This document shows, one piece after another, positions 1-5,383 of a stretch of DNA of 15,502 bases. The translations under genes and the position numbers were made by a program. The notes under the pieces are model-generated. The model was given only the letters and a program-made list of their open reading frames with translations. It did not search any database and was not told the origin of the DNA. Location: NCBI GenBank assembly GCA_016926235.1, contig JAFGOZ010000354.1, forward strand, positions 1 through 15,502. Reading direction: 5' to 3'. Positions within the stretch are counted from its first letter, which is position 1, and every line of letters begins with the position of its first letter. Origin of the DNA: Bacteroidales bacterium. Lineage in GTDB: Bacteria; Bacteroidota; Bacteroidia; Bacteroidales; UBA10428.

Positions 1-2
1 AA

Positions 3-65
3 CAGATTGCCTATAGACACTTTATTCGACAAAATGATATAAATAGATATTATTCAGTAACTTAA
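3..65 (+). CDS. Possible 3' end of an unknown gene cut by the window edge
   Basis: One plus-strand frame is open from base 3 to a TAA at 63-65. It would encode about 20 residues ending RYYSVT, which looks like a plausible protein tail. A second frame is also open from the edge, to a TAA at 40-42. Such short frames are common by chance, so this is a weak call. No family can be named. Confidence 0.2.
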   Translation, partial: QIAYRHFIRQNDINRYYSVT

Positions 66-70
66 ATGTG

Positions 71-241
71 TCAAAGTAGAACTAATTCTATTTTCCATTT
101 ACACAAACCAAGCTGGAGTAAAAATAATGAAATTATTAATAACAGTAATATTATTGATGAAATAAGTACTCGAACCTCCCATTTTTTGGTCTCTTTCTCG
201 TAATATTTCCCTTTTCTTTCAAGCTCACTTTTTAATCCCAT
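71..241 (-). CDS. Possible small single-pass membrane protein
   Basis: This 56-codon frame starts at ATG 239-241; a TTG start seven codons further up (260-262) is possible but less likely. The N-terminal half is charged (about residues 4-24, rich in Lys and Glu). A strongly hydrophobic segment follows (about 27-47, with runs of Ile and Leu), then a short basic tail: the shape of a single-pass membrane protein. A Bacteroidota-like promoter precedes it on the minus strand: CTTG at 291-288, a 20-nt gap, and TAATTTTG at 267-260. No family is recognised. The region is so AT-rich that a hydrophobic reading frame could arise by chance. Small membrane proteins of this form occur in toxin or phage contexts, but nothing here proves such a role. 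Confidence 0.35.
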   Translation of the reverse strand: MGLKSELERKGKYYEKETKKWEVRVLISSIILLLLIISLFLLQLGLCKWKIELVLL

Positions 242-259
242 ATACAAAATATTTTTGAT

Positions 260-291
260 CAAAATTATAGCTTATCTGATTACTGGTCAAG
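260..291 (-). promoter_or_regulatory. Candidate Bacteroidota promoter for the small membrane ORF
   Basis: On the minus strand, CTTG (291-288) is followed after 20 nt by TAATTTTG (267-260), close to the TTTG / TAnnTTTG consensus of the Bacteroidota primary sigma factor. The predicted start point lies 10-15 nt before the ATG at 241. Chance matches are common in sequence this AT-rich. Confidence 0.3.
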
Positions 292-422
292 TATTTAAGC
301 TAAGAGTTATTAACGAAAAATAATAATATATACGTTATATTACACATTTTTATCTTATATTTAGATTAATAAACTTTATATCAGCATATTAATATTAGAA
401 TATATGATTATATACTTATTTT

Positions 423-800
423 ATGTCGAAGAAAATTAAATTATTTATTGTTACAGGAATCTTTGTCGATTTCGAGAAAAACAAAGACCTCACAAATGAA
501 TTGCATTGTATTGTGGGCTATTTTACAAATCTAAAAGAGCTATATGGGAATTTTCAGCCAAATACAATCCAATCATATTCAACTATTTGCTCACATATCA
601 ACAAACATGGTTATTACATATCAAAGGAATCAAGATTCTGGCATAGAAGAGAATATGAAGATTTTAATGAAATAATTATTAGAGAGGTTGAAACTAATCA
701 ATTATATGCAACACATAAATATATTTCATTATCAGAACTACTATCGAAAGAGGTTAGTAGTATTGATGTTCATTTAGGCATGAATTTATCTCGGAGCTGA
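423..800 (+). CDS. Hypothetical protein, 125 aa
   Basis: This encodes a soluble 125-residue protein with no signal peptide or membrane segment, starting at the ATG at 423. The N-terminus (MSKKIKLFIVTGIFVDFEKN) looks like a first beta strand. The middle is rich in Tyr, His and Ser, and the C-terminus is mixed helix and loop. I do not recognise the family and see no catalytic motif. It lies in the AT-rich left flank and converges on the minus-strand gene at 834-1778. The long hairpin at 814-868, followed by a run of T, lies just after its stop and should end its transcript. A product tied to an accessory island is possible, but this is inference from context only. Confidence 0.55.
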   Translation: MSKKIKLFIVTGIFVDFEKNKDLTNELHCIVGYFTNLKELYGNFQPNTIQSYSTICSHINKHGYYISKESRFWHRREYEDFNEIIIREVETNQLYATHKYISLSELLSKEVSSIDVHLGMNLSRS

Positions 801-813
801 TTTTAAAATGTGC

Positions 814-882
814 CCTAATCGAGTAGGCAGCCGCTAGGCAAAGCCTAGCGGCTGCCTACTCGATTGGGTACAGTTTTTTTTT
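814..882 (+). terminator. Perfect 23-bp hairpin with T tract between convergent genes
   Basis: The arms 817-839 and 843-865 are perfectly complementary around the 3-nt loop AAA. One G.U pair (816/866) and two G-C pairs (814-815/867-868) extend the stem to 26 pairs. On the plus strand a run of nine T (874-882) follows, which makes it a strong intrinsic terminator for the 423-800 gene. On the minus strand only a weak ATTTTAAAA follows. The hairpin also holds the stop codon and last codons of the minus-strand gene. Its GC content stands out sharply from the surroundings. Confidence 0.8.
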
Positions 883-1778
883 AAATTCAAATTGTCTATG
901 ATTAGTTTTGATTCGGTTAGAACTTTATTTCTTTCAAGAAATGAATAAAGGCCTTTCTTAATTTTAATGTCTTTGTATTTACCTTGCATAAGTGATTTCA
1001 GTTTGTTTTTATCAGTAAAATGATAATCCAAGCCATATTTATTAAGAAAAAGCATTAAAAATAAGTGAAATGCTTTTAGAGTATTATAATTTAGATTCTT
1101 AGGATCACTCTCTATATTTGTTATGTATACTACAACTTCTCTTATTGTTTCGTAATTCGTTTGAAATTTATCTTCAAAAGTTTTATAATCAATAGTTTTA
1201 CCAGCATCTTCTATAAAGCTACAATATTTAACTAGGTCATCCTTGTAAAAATGATTCGAACATCCGCCAACAGGATATCCTAATTCATCTAATAATTCTC
1301 TTTCACAAAAGAAGTGCTTAAGAGTTTTAATATACTTTAAATATAAAGCATCTTCCTTATCAGCTTGTTTTAAATCAAAACTATAAATAGATTCTTCTGC
1401 TTTGAGTGTCCAAAAAAGGAACGATAGTAATCTATAAGTAGAACTGCGTAAATAATACCTTTCTGGTTCCTTCCAGCTTTCCTCCTTTACATTATGCCAT
1501 TTCTCATCAATATGAGATGTTAAGTTCCATAGTCTATAATTCAATTCCTCAGCTGATTTTATCAATGGGGTTTTACTTTTTGATAAAATCTCTTTGATCT
1601 TCTTCCTTTGTTCAAAGTAGTACTCTCTCTTCATTTTATAATTAAGAGAATATTTCTCATAAATTAGTTTAACAATACCTCCAATAACAAAAAGAAACAC
1701 TGTAACTGATGCACTTATTATGGCGCTTTGCGTTTCAGTTGGAAGTCCTCTAAACCAATCAAAAATAGCTTTGAACAT
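834..1778 (-). CDS. Hypothetical membrane-anchored protein, 314 aa
   Basis: The N-terminus has a short amphipathic stretch (MFKAIFDWFRGLPTETQSA) and one transmembrane helix at about residues 19-39. A basic helical stretch follows (about 43-70, with KMKREYYFEQRKKIKEIL), then a large soluble region of about 240 residues that is mostly predicted helical. The topology suggests a protein anchored to the inner membrane with a cytoplasmic body. I do not recognise a named family or catalytic motif. Its last nine codons (SSRQPLGFA) and the TAG stop lie inside the hairpin at 814-868, so the ending of the protein is probably recent or variable. A leader of at least 40 nt carries one arm of a 14-nt inverted repeat. 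Its setting beside a tRNA-linked, recombinase-bearing flank is typical of accessory or defence genes, but no such role can be claimed. Confidence 0.6.
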   Translation of the reverse strand: MFKAIFDWFRGLPTETQSAIISASVTVFLFVIGGIVKLIYEKYSLNYKMKREYYFEQRKKIKEILSKSKTPLIKSAEELNYRLWNLTSHIDEKWHNVKEESWKEPERYYLRSSTYRLLSFLFWTLKAEESIYSFDLKQADKEDALYLKYIKTLKHFFCERELLDELGYPVGGCSNHFYKDDLVKYCSFIEDAGKTIDYKTFEDKFQTNYETIREVVVYITNIESDPKNLNYNTLKAFHLFLMLFLNKYGLDYHFTDKNKLKSLMQGKYKDIKIKKGLYSFLERNKVLTESKLIIDNLNLKKNCTQSSRQPLGFA

Positions 1779-2111
1779 ATTTTATAGTTTTAGGTGTGTC
1801 TGTTCTAAAATTGTACCCAACAACCGTATAAAAACCACTAGTGGCATTTATTCCCATTGGAGCTTCACTCCAAATGTAATAAATCAATTGGATTTTTAAC
1901 GCTTGAATATTAATTATTTATAACATTATTCTAGATCATTGTTGTGTTGGAACCTCACCTGGTCCTTTTGAAAAATATAAAATCTATATCTGGTTTCAAA
2001 AAACGAACATTTTAAGTAACTTTTTCATAATTACAATTCATATAATTTAAATAGTTACATTTTCCGTTTTATTTAATAGTTTAATAAATAACCCTTTTAT
2101 AAGACTAAATT
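1779..2111. other. Gene-free AT-rich stretch with small palindromes
   Basis: No credible gene is seen. The stretch holds the leader of the 834-1778 gene, the palindrome CCACTAGTGG (1835-1844), and a small hairpin around 1855-1876 (TTGGAG, loop, CTCCAA). Beyond that it is anonymous AT-rich sequence up to the recombinase remnant. It is probably decayed accessory DNA. Confidence 0.5.
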
Positions 2112-2150
2112 ATGATTTTTGGTTATGCGAGAGTTTCAACCCCTCGCTAA
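2112..2150 (+). pseudogene. N-terminal remnant of a serine recombinase (resolvase/invertase)
   Basis: ATG 2112-2114 opens a frame reading MIFGYARVSTPR before TAA at 2148-2150. MIFGYARVST is the hallmark start of small serine recombinases of the Tn3 resolvase / Gin-Hin invertase family. The Ser in ARVS is the catalytic nucleophile. Full-length members have about 180-200 residues; here only 12 codons survive. A REP-like palindrome begins at the stop codon. The rest of the gene is not found in any frame up to the tRNA terminator at 2245. It is therefore a broken relic and evidence of past mobile-element activity next to tRNA-Leu. Confidence 0.7.
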
Positions 2151-2236
2151 GCGGAATTTGTAATTCCGCTTCTCCTGCTGAGCTGGATTTGTAACCGAAC
2201 CGTCAGCTGGCAGTGAGCTTGGCAACTGTCCTCGCC
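2149..2236. repeat. REP-like palindromic cluster
   Basis: This begins with a perfect hairpin, arms 2149-2158 and 2162-2171 (AAGCGGAATT / AATTCCGCTT) around TGT. A second palindromic core, CCGTCAGCTGGCAG, lies at 2200-2213. CCTCGC occurs at both ends (2142-2147 and 2230-2235), as a target duplication might. The local GC content is far above that of the flanks. A near copy of the CAGCTGG core (12 of 14 bases) lies inside the tRNA relic at 2946-2959. Short palindromes of this kind are often spread by REP-associated tyrosine transposases; that link is inference. Confidence 0.55.
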
Positions 2237-2244
2237 TAAAACCA

Positions 2245-2279
2245 AAAAAGCCTCACAATCAAAAGATTTGAGGCTTTTT
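2245..2279 (-). terminator. Terminator of the tRNA-Gly / tRNA-Leu transcript
   Basis: The 11-nt arms 2245-2255 and 2269-2279 (AAAAAGCCTCA / TGAGGCTTTTT) are perfectly complementary. On the minus strand the stem ends in a run of T, immediately after the 3' end of tRNA-Leu. This is a classical intrinsic terminator. Confidence 0.85.
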
Positions 2280-2281
2280 CG

Positions 2282-2366
2282 TACCCGGGGCGGGACTTGA
2301 ACCCGCACAACCGTAATGGTCACAGGATTTTAAGTCCTGCGCGTCTACCAGTTCCGCCACCCGGGC
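2282..2366 (-). tRNA. tRNA-Leu (anticodon TAA)
   Basis: This 85-nt class II tRNA reads from 2366 down to 2282. The acceptor is GCCCGGG paired with CCCGGGT (one G.U pair), with discriminator A. The D arm is GGCGGAACTGGTAGACGC. The anticodon stem-loop GGACTTAAAATCC places TAA in the loop. A long variable arm follows, as expected for Leu. The T arm is GCGGGTTCAAGTCCCGC. CCA is not encoded. It lies downstream of tRNA-Gly and the S23-type gene in one probable transcript that ends at 2245. Its 3' side borders the AT-rich accessory flank. Confidence 0.95.
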
Positions 2367-2375
2367 GTATATTTT

Positions 2376-2383
2376 AATGAGCG
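2376..2383. repeat. 8-bp direct repeat, copy 1 (possible target duplication)
   Basis: AATGAGCG occurs here and again at 2814-2821, just outside the two inverted-repeat arms. The right copy includes the discriminator and last three acceptor bases of tRNA-Gly (minus strand CGCTCATT). The arrangement fits a target-site duplication made when the S23 unit inserted, but 8 bp could be chance. Confidence 0.45.
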
Positions 2384-2410
2384 ATTTTTGATTTGATGAA
2401 TTATTGATTT
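2383..2410. repeat. Left arm of the inverted repeat framing the S23-type gene
   Basis: This 28-nt arm begins GATTTTTGATTT and matches the reverse complement of 2776-2803 at 25 of 28 positions. It contains the stop codon of the four-helix-bundle gene (TAA on the minus strand, 2401-2403). Together the arms could form a long AU-rich stem in the RNA with the gene in the loop. Confidence 0.75.
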
Positions 2411-2763
2411 TTCAGTCTTGATTTTACTGTCTTTCTTGAAGAGGAAAAGATTTTGACTAATTCTTCTGATTCTTTTAACAGCTGTTTGCTTAATTCACAA
2501 ACGCAAATCTTAGATTCTGTTAATACTTCAAGCCAAAAAGAACTTTCATCTATTTCTTCTACCACGATGCATATTTTTGAATAAAATTCTGCATCTGATC
2601 TGGCTCTGCAAGCTGCCCTATAGTTAGCTCCAGAAGAGGATGATGATCGTAATAATTGTTTTCCAATTATTCTGGCTTCATCTGTTTTTGGCAAAGTTTG
2701 AAAGAACCTTATTATTTCCAGCACAAAACGTTTTGTTCTATCCTGTAACTGTTTTGCATACAT
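2401..2763 (-). CDS. Four-helix-bundle protein of the S23 / 23S rRNA intervening-sequence family
   Basis: This encodes a 120-residue, all-helical protein of the four-helix-bundle family (TIGR02436, S23), first seen in intervening sequences of 23S rRNA and also found as an accessory protein of diversity-generating retroelements. Family marks are the N-terminal helix (LQDRTKRFVLEIIRFFQTLP), the conserved turn GKQLLRSSSSSGANYRAACRARSDAEFYSKI (about residues 35-65), the EEIDESSFWLEVL helix (about 69-81) and the ESEELVKIFSSS helix near the C-terminus. The length is normal. It sits between tRNA-Gly and tRNA-Leu in the same orientation, with inverted repeats at its ends, and no reverse transcriptase is nearby. 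The biochemical role of free-standing members is unknown; RNA or nucleic-acid binding is suspected. Confidence 0.85.
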   Translation of the reverse strand: MYAKQLQDRTKRFVLEIIRFFQTLPKTDEARIIGKQLLRSSSSSGANYRAACRARSDAEFYSKICIVVEEIDESSFWLEVLTESKICVCELSKQLLKESEELVKIFSSSRKTVKSRLKNQ

Positions 2764-2775
2764 AAATAGATGCTT

Positions 2776-2803
2776 AAATCAATAAATCAATAAATCAAAA
2801 ATC
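2776..2803. repeat. Right arm of the inverted repeat framing the S23-type gene
   Basis: This 28-nt arm, made of AAATCAAT-type units, pairs with 2383-2410 at 25 of 28 positions. It lies in the leader of the four-helix-bundle gene, 13 nt from its ATG and 15 nt from the 3' end of tRNA-Gly. The short AAATCAAT reiteration is low in complexity, so part of the match could come from that. Confidence 0.7.
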
Positions 2804-2817
2804 AACAAATAAAAATG

Positions 2818-2890
<73 letters not shown>

Positions 2891-2929
2891 ATAAGAAAAT
2901 GCAAAATGCCGTTTTACATAATTTTAAAG

Positions 2930-3003
2930 AACTCGCGACCCCTATCCGCCAGCTGGCGGATCGTGCTCTGCTCCCGATATGTATCAGGAAGCTAATCACG
3001 CGA
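2930..3003 (-). pseudogene. tRNA-Gly-like relic carrying two palindromes
   Basis: On the minus strand, pieces of a tRNA appear in order: TTAGCT of the D stem, GCAGAGCACGA of the D arm, then GGGGTCGCGAGTTC of the variable and T region. They match tRNA-Gly at 2818-2890 in the blocks CGCGACCCC, TCGTGCTCT and AGCTA (plus-strand reading). In place of the D loop is a palindrome, CCCGATATGTATCAGG (2973-2988). In place of the anticodon arm is TCCGCCAGCTGGCGGA (2945-2960), a perfect palindrome. No anticodon or acceptor stem remains. It appears to be a duplicated tRNA destroyed by palindrome insertion and is still within the transcribed leader of the tRNA operon. Confidence 0.6.
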
Positions 3004-3054
3004 AACTTATTTTAAAAATGTAAAGATCATTTAATCTTATTTCTAAGAGTGGTG

Positions 3055-3084
3055 CAAATTTAAACTATTTTTTTTTTCTACAAA
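3055..3084 (-). promoter_or_regulatory. Promoter of the tRNA-Gly / S23 / tRNA-Leu unit
   Basis: On the minus strand, TTTG (3084-3081) is followed after 18 nt by TAAATTTG (3062-3055), a full match to the Bacteroidota -7 box. The sequence continues GCACCACTC, resembling stable-RNA promoters of the phylum. Transcription would begin near 3048-3050 and pass first through the tRNA relic. Confidence 0.6.
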
Positions 3085-3150
3085 AAATATTAGCAATGAA
3101 TATAAAAAAAGAATTAAATCTCAATATACGTTTCACTAAAGCGGTTTGTC

Positions 3151-3181
3151 TTTGATTCTTTGTAACTTTTTATTAAATTTA
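3151..3181 (+). promoter_or_regulatory. Candidate promoter of the bestrophin-like gene
   Basis: TTTG at 3151-3154, a 19-nt gap, then TAAATTTA at 3174-3181 match the Bacteroidota consensus except for the final base. The ATG at 3209 follows about 20 nt after the expected start point. Confidence 0.45.
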
Positions 3182-3208
3182 ATAGTGTAAAATTAATTTA
3201 GAACAAAT

Positions 3209-3982
3209 ATGGTACAGATCCGTCGCATCCTTATGATTTTAAATCTGAAAACATTAATTATTACAGGTTTATCTATTGTTTCCACGCTGCTTTGTTTGAA
3301 ATATAGTATAGTAGCTGAATTTCCATTAACGATAATTACAATAGCCATTGTTTTTCCTATCGTATTTTCTATTGGAGGGGCATATAAAAGGAGGGAAGTG
3401 GCTTTGTCAGAGTATGGATCAATTAAAGCACATTGCAGGGCATTATACTTTGTGCCGCGCGATTGGTTGGAAAAACCATCACAGGAAGTGGTTAAGAAAA
3501 CCCGTGACATTATAGAAGTATTCCTGGTGAGCTGCAGGGACTTATTCACTGGCAAATTCAAAGACCTGGAAGAAAATGAGAAAGTTGTATACGAGAATTT
3601 TTCGAAACTATCGATTTTTATCAGGGATGAATTTCGGAAAAATGACTTACCCTCGGGTGAAGTTTCCAGGGCTAACCAGTATCTGAGTAAAATCATGATC
3701 TCATTTGAAAATACCAAGCATATTTACCAATATAGAACTCCACGGACACTGCGTGCCTTTAGTAATATTTTTATTTCACTCCTTCCAATATTATACGGAC
3801 CTTATTTTGCTTTTATTGCCAAAGATTTTGCTGTTGGATTGGAATATGTTATACCAGTTTTATTTTCTGCAACACTTGTTGCACTTGACAATATCCAGGC
3901 ACACCTGGAGAATCCCTTTGATTTGATTGGTGAGGATGATATACGTTTGAATGTAGATAAGTTCATTGCCAGTTTAAATTGA
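3209..3982 (+). CDS. Bestrophin-like integral membrane protein (putative anion channel)
   Basis: This 257-residue protein has hydrophobic segments at about residues 12-30, 38-56, 185-205 and 208-228. Between the two membrane pairs lies a long helical soluble region. The basic turn after the second helix (GGAYKRREVALSEY) and the closing motif AHLENPFDLIGEDDIRLNVD (about 231-250) are the marks of bacterial bestrophins, where an acidic stretch follows ENPF. Bestrophins form pentameric anion (or, in some bacteria, cation) channels in the inner membrane. At 257 residues it is slightly short for the family. A second in-frame ATG (Met9, 3233) is possible. Its stop (3980-3982) is 8 nt before the CAP-protein ATG, so the two are probably co-transcribed. 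Confidence 0.7.
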   Translation: MVQIRRILMILNLKTLIITGLSIVSTLLCLKYSIVAEFPLTIITIAIVFPIVFSIGGAYKRREVALSEYGSIKAHCRALYFVPRDWLEKPSQEVVKKTRDIIEVFLVSCRDLFTGKFKDLEENEKVVYENFSKLSIFIRDEFRKNDLPSGEVSRANQYLSKIMISFENTKHIYQYRTPRTLRAFSNIFISLLPILYGPYFAFIAKDFAVGLEYVIPVLFSATLVALDNIQAHLENPFDLIGEDDIRLNVDKFIASLN

Positions 3983-3990
3983 TTTTGGTT

Positions 3991-4614
3991 ATGAAAACAA
4001 TTTTTGTACTTGTTTTATGTACTTTATGGGGAGTATTATCCGCTCAGGAAATACTATCAGATGAGATCTTTCAGAAATGGGATAAAGTAACTATAGAAAA
4101 AGCAAATACCGGTAAAGATTCTTCATTTTTAACTGATCCAGAAAAGGAAGTAATACTGCTATGCAACCTTGCCCGAATGAATGGGAAGCTTTTTACTGAA
4201 ACTTTTGTAAAGAAATATATTGGTGATGAGGTGCATACAAATGATAACATAACATCATTAATCTCCGATTTGAAGAACCAGACTCCCATGGAACCTCTTT
4301 ATGTGTCAAAAGTATTATATGAAGCTGCCCTTGAACATGCCAAGGAATCAGGAGAAAATGGCACAACCGGGCATGATAATTTTGGCGGCAGGTATTACAA
4401 TGCCAATAAGATTTTTGATATGGTTGGCGAAAATTGTGATTATGGTAATCAGTACTCACTGAATATAGTGATGTCATTGCTGATTGACGAAGGAGTGCCC
4501 AGTCTGGGTCATCGGATAAATATTTTAAGAGATCGCTATACACACATAGGTGTTTCTATACAACCTCACAAGACTTATAGATATAATTGTGTAATGGGTT
4601 TTGGGGGTGAATGA
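3991..4614 (+). CDS. Secreted CAP-domain (SCP/PR1-like) protein
   Basis: I place the start at ATG 3991; a TTG twelve bases upstream would overlap the previous stop and spoil the signal peptide. The protein has 207 residues. Residues 1-19 (MKTIFVLVLCTLWGVLSAQ) are a typical signal peptide ending in SAQ. The rest is a CAP domain: LEHAKESG with the first His, GHDNF (about 120), GENCDYGN, GHRINILRDRYTHIGVS (CAP motif 2 like), and the C-terminal YNCVMGFGGE. The His and Glu residues expected in the CAP cavity are present. Bacterial CAP proteins are extracytoplasmic and mostly of unknown function. It probably forms an operon with the bestrophin-like gene upstream. Confidence 0.85.
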   Translation: MKTIFVLVLCTLWGVLSAQEILSDEIFQKWDKVTIEKANTGKDSSFLTDPEKEVILLCNLARMNGKLFTETFVKKYIGDEVHTNDNITSLISDLKNQTPMEPLYVSKVLYEAALEHAKESGENGTTGHDNFGGRYYNANKIFDMVGENCDYGNQYSLNIVMSLLIDEGVPSLGHRINILRDRYTHIGVSIQPHKTYRYNCVMGFGGE

Positions 4615-4622
4615 TTTTTCAC

Positions 4623-4653
4623 TTTGAATTCTCTTAAAAAAATAGTAAATTAC
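4623..4653 (+). promoter_or_regulatory. Weak candidate promoter before the 102-aa gene
   Basis: TTTG at 4623-4626 and TAAATTAC at 4646-4653 are 19 nt apart, the expected spacing. The -7 box departs from TAnnTTTG at its last two bases. The ATG at 4681 follows. Confidence 0.3.
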
Positions 4654-4680
4654 ATATCAGGTAGTATAAAAACTTGAGAC

Positions 4681-4989
4681 ATGAAGGATATTTTAATTTC
4701 AAAGGAGAGAGTAAAGGATTTTCTTGCAGAAAGACTGACGTTTAATGTGTTGCAGGAAAATGAGGATAATCTGTATATGATTATTCGTAATGAGGGTCTT
4801 GGAGGTTTCAATAAGATGAGTGACCAGGAATTGTATGAAAATCTATTGATGGCAATTCCTGAATTTCAATTAATCACCCTGATAAGGGGAGATAGTACAA
4901 ATCTTATAGCTCAGGTTAAGCCGGAATATAAAGATACTGAAGAGGATATTTTAATAGATATACACCGTATTATCCAGATGAAGCTTTAG
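4681..4989 (+). CDS. Hypothetical protein, 102 aa
   Basis: This is a small soluble acidic protein with no signal peptide. It starts MKDILISKERVKDFLAERL and has a predicted helix, a sheet-forming middle (NLYMIIRNEG), a helix (MSDQELYENLLMAIPEF), a strand pair (QLITLIRGDSTNLIAQVKP) and a C-terminal helix (EEDILIDIHRIIQMKL). The alternating alpha/beta pattern suggests a compact domain, but I do not recognise the family. It lies 66 nt after the CAP gene and 75 nt before another small gene, all on the same strand, and shares their downstream terminator. Confidence 0.55.
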   Translation: MKDILISKERVKDFLAERLTFNVLQENEDNLYMIIRNEGLGGFNKMSDQELYENLLMAIPEFQLITLIRGDSTNLIAQVKPEYKDTEEDILIDIHRIIQMKL

Positions 4990-5064
4990 TCAAATATTTG
5001 AAACATTCATGAGACTATAGCGTTAATGAAATTATAAATACTTGTTTAACACTAATGATGGGAT

Positions 5065-5310
5065 ATGGAAAAGTATAAAAGTATAGCGGTTCATGCACGT
5101 GCTACGTACTGGACAACCAAAGAATTGAATGATGAGGCTATTGTTGACTCTGATGATCTGGCAAAAGAAGTAAGTATGCAATGTAATATACTTGATAATG
5201 AGGGTTATGATATTGTGTCTGTGACTCCCATCAATTCAGGGAGTATTTCGGGAGGCAATGGTTTTTATCAGACCGAAAGCGTATTGATTTTGGCAAAATT
5301 AAAGAGCTAA
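5065..5310 (+). CDS. Hypothetical protein, 81 aa (DUF4177-like fold possible)
   Basis: This is a small cytoplasmic protein that begins MEKYKSIAVHARATYW. A helix follows (ELNDEAIVDSDDLAKEVSMQCNILDNEG, about residues 19-46), then YDIVSVTPINSGSISGGNGFYQTESVLILAKLKS with two strands joined by a Gly/Ser-rich turn. The order of strand, helix with an NEGY/GW-like turn, and strand pair recalls DUF4177-type proteins, in which a helix ends in a glycine turn before a strand. That similarity is loose. No catalytic residues are evident. It is the last gene before the bidirectional terminator at 5329. Confidence 0.55.
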   Translation: MEKYKSIAVHARATYWTTKELNDEAIVDSDDLAKEVSMQCNILDNEGYDIVSVTPINSGSISGGNGFYQTESVLILAKLKS

Positions 5311-5328
5311 GTGCAGCAATTATATAAA

Positions 5329-5362
5329 AAAGAGGCTGCCAATCATTAACAGCCTCTTTCTT
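5329..5362. terminator. Bidirectional terminator between convergent units
   Basis: Arms 5329-5338 (AAAGAGGCTG) and 5350-5359 (CAGCCTCTTT) pair perfectly around an 11-nt loop. T or A runs on both sides let it work in both directions: for the small genes on the plus strand and for the ECF sigma gene on the minus strand. Confidence 0.85.
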
Positions 5363-5383
5363 TAAAACCCAAACCTATTTTTG

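Noticed and set aside
814..868. Hairpin considered as an integron attC site
   Set aside because: It lacks the RYYYAAC and GTTRRRY core boxes and has no unpaired bases in the stem; attC sites need both. The nearby ACCCAAC at 1815-1821 has no partner box.
2401..2763. S23-type gene considered as part of a diversity-generating retroelement
   Set aside because: No reverse transcriptase, template repeat or variable repeat is present in the window.
2776..2810. AAATCAAT reiteration considered as a CRISPR-like or iteron array
   Set aside because: The units are 8 nt and contiguous, without spacers; the segment is better explained as an arm of the inverted repeat.
3193..3717. 174-codon minus-strand frame opposite the bestrophin-like gene
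   Set aside because: It is a shadow of a well-supported gene, and its sequence lacks any domain or membrane pattern.
3979..3990. TTG start for the CAP-domain gene, overlapping the upstream stop
   Set aside because: ATG 3991 gives a clean signal peptide, while the TTG adds four residues in front of it.
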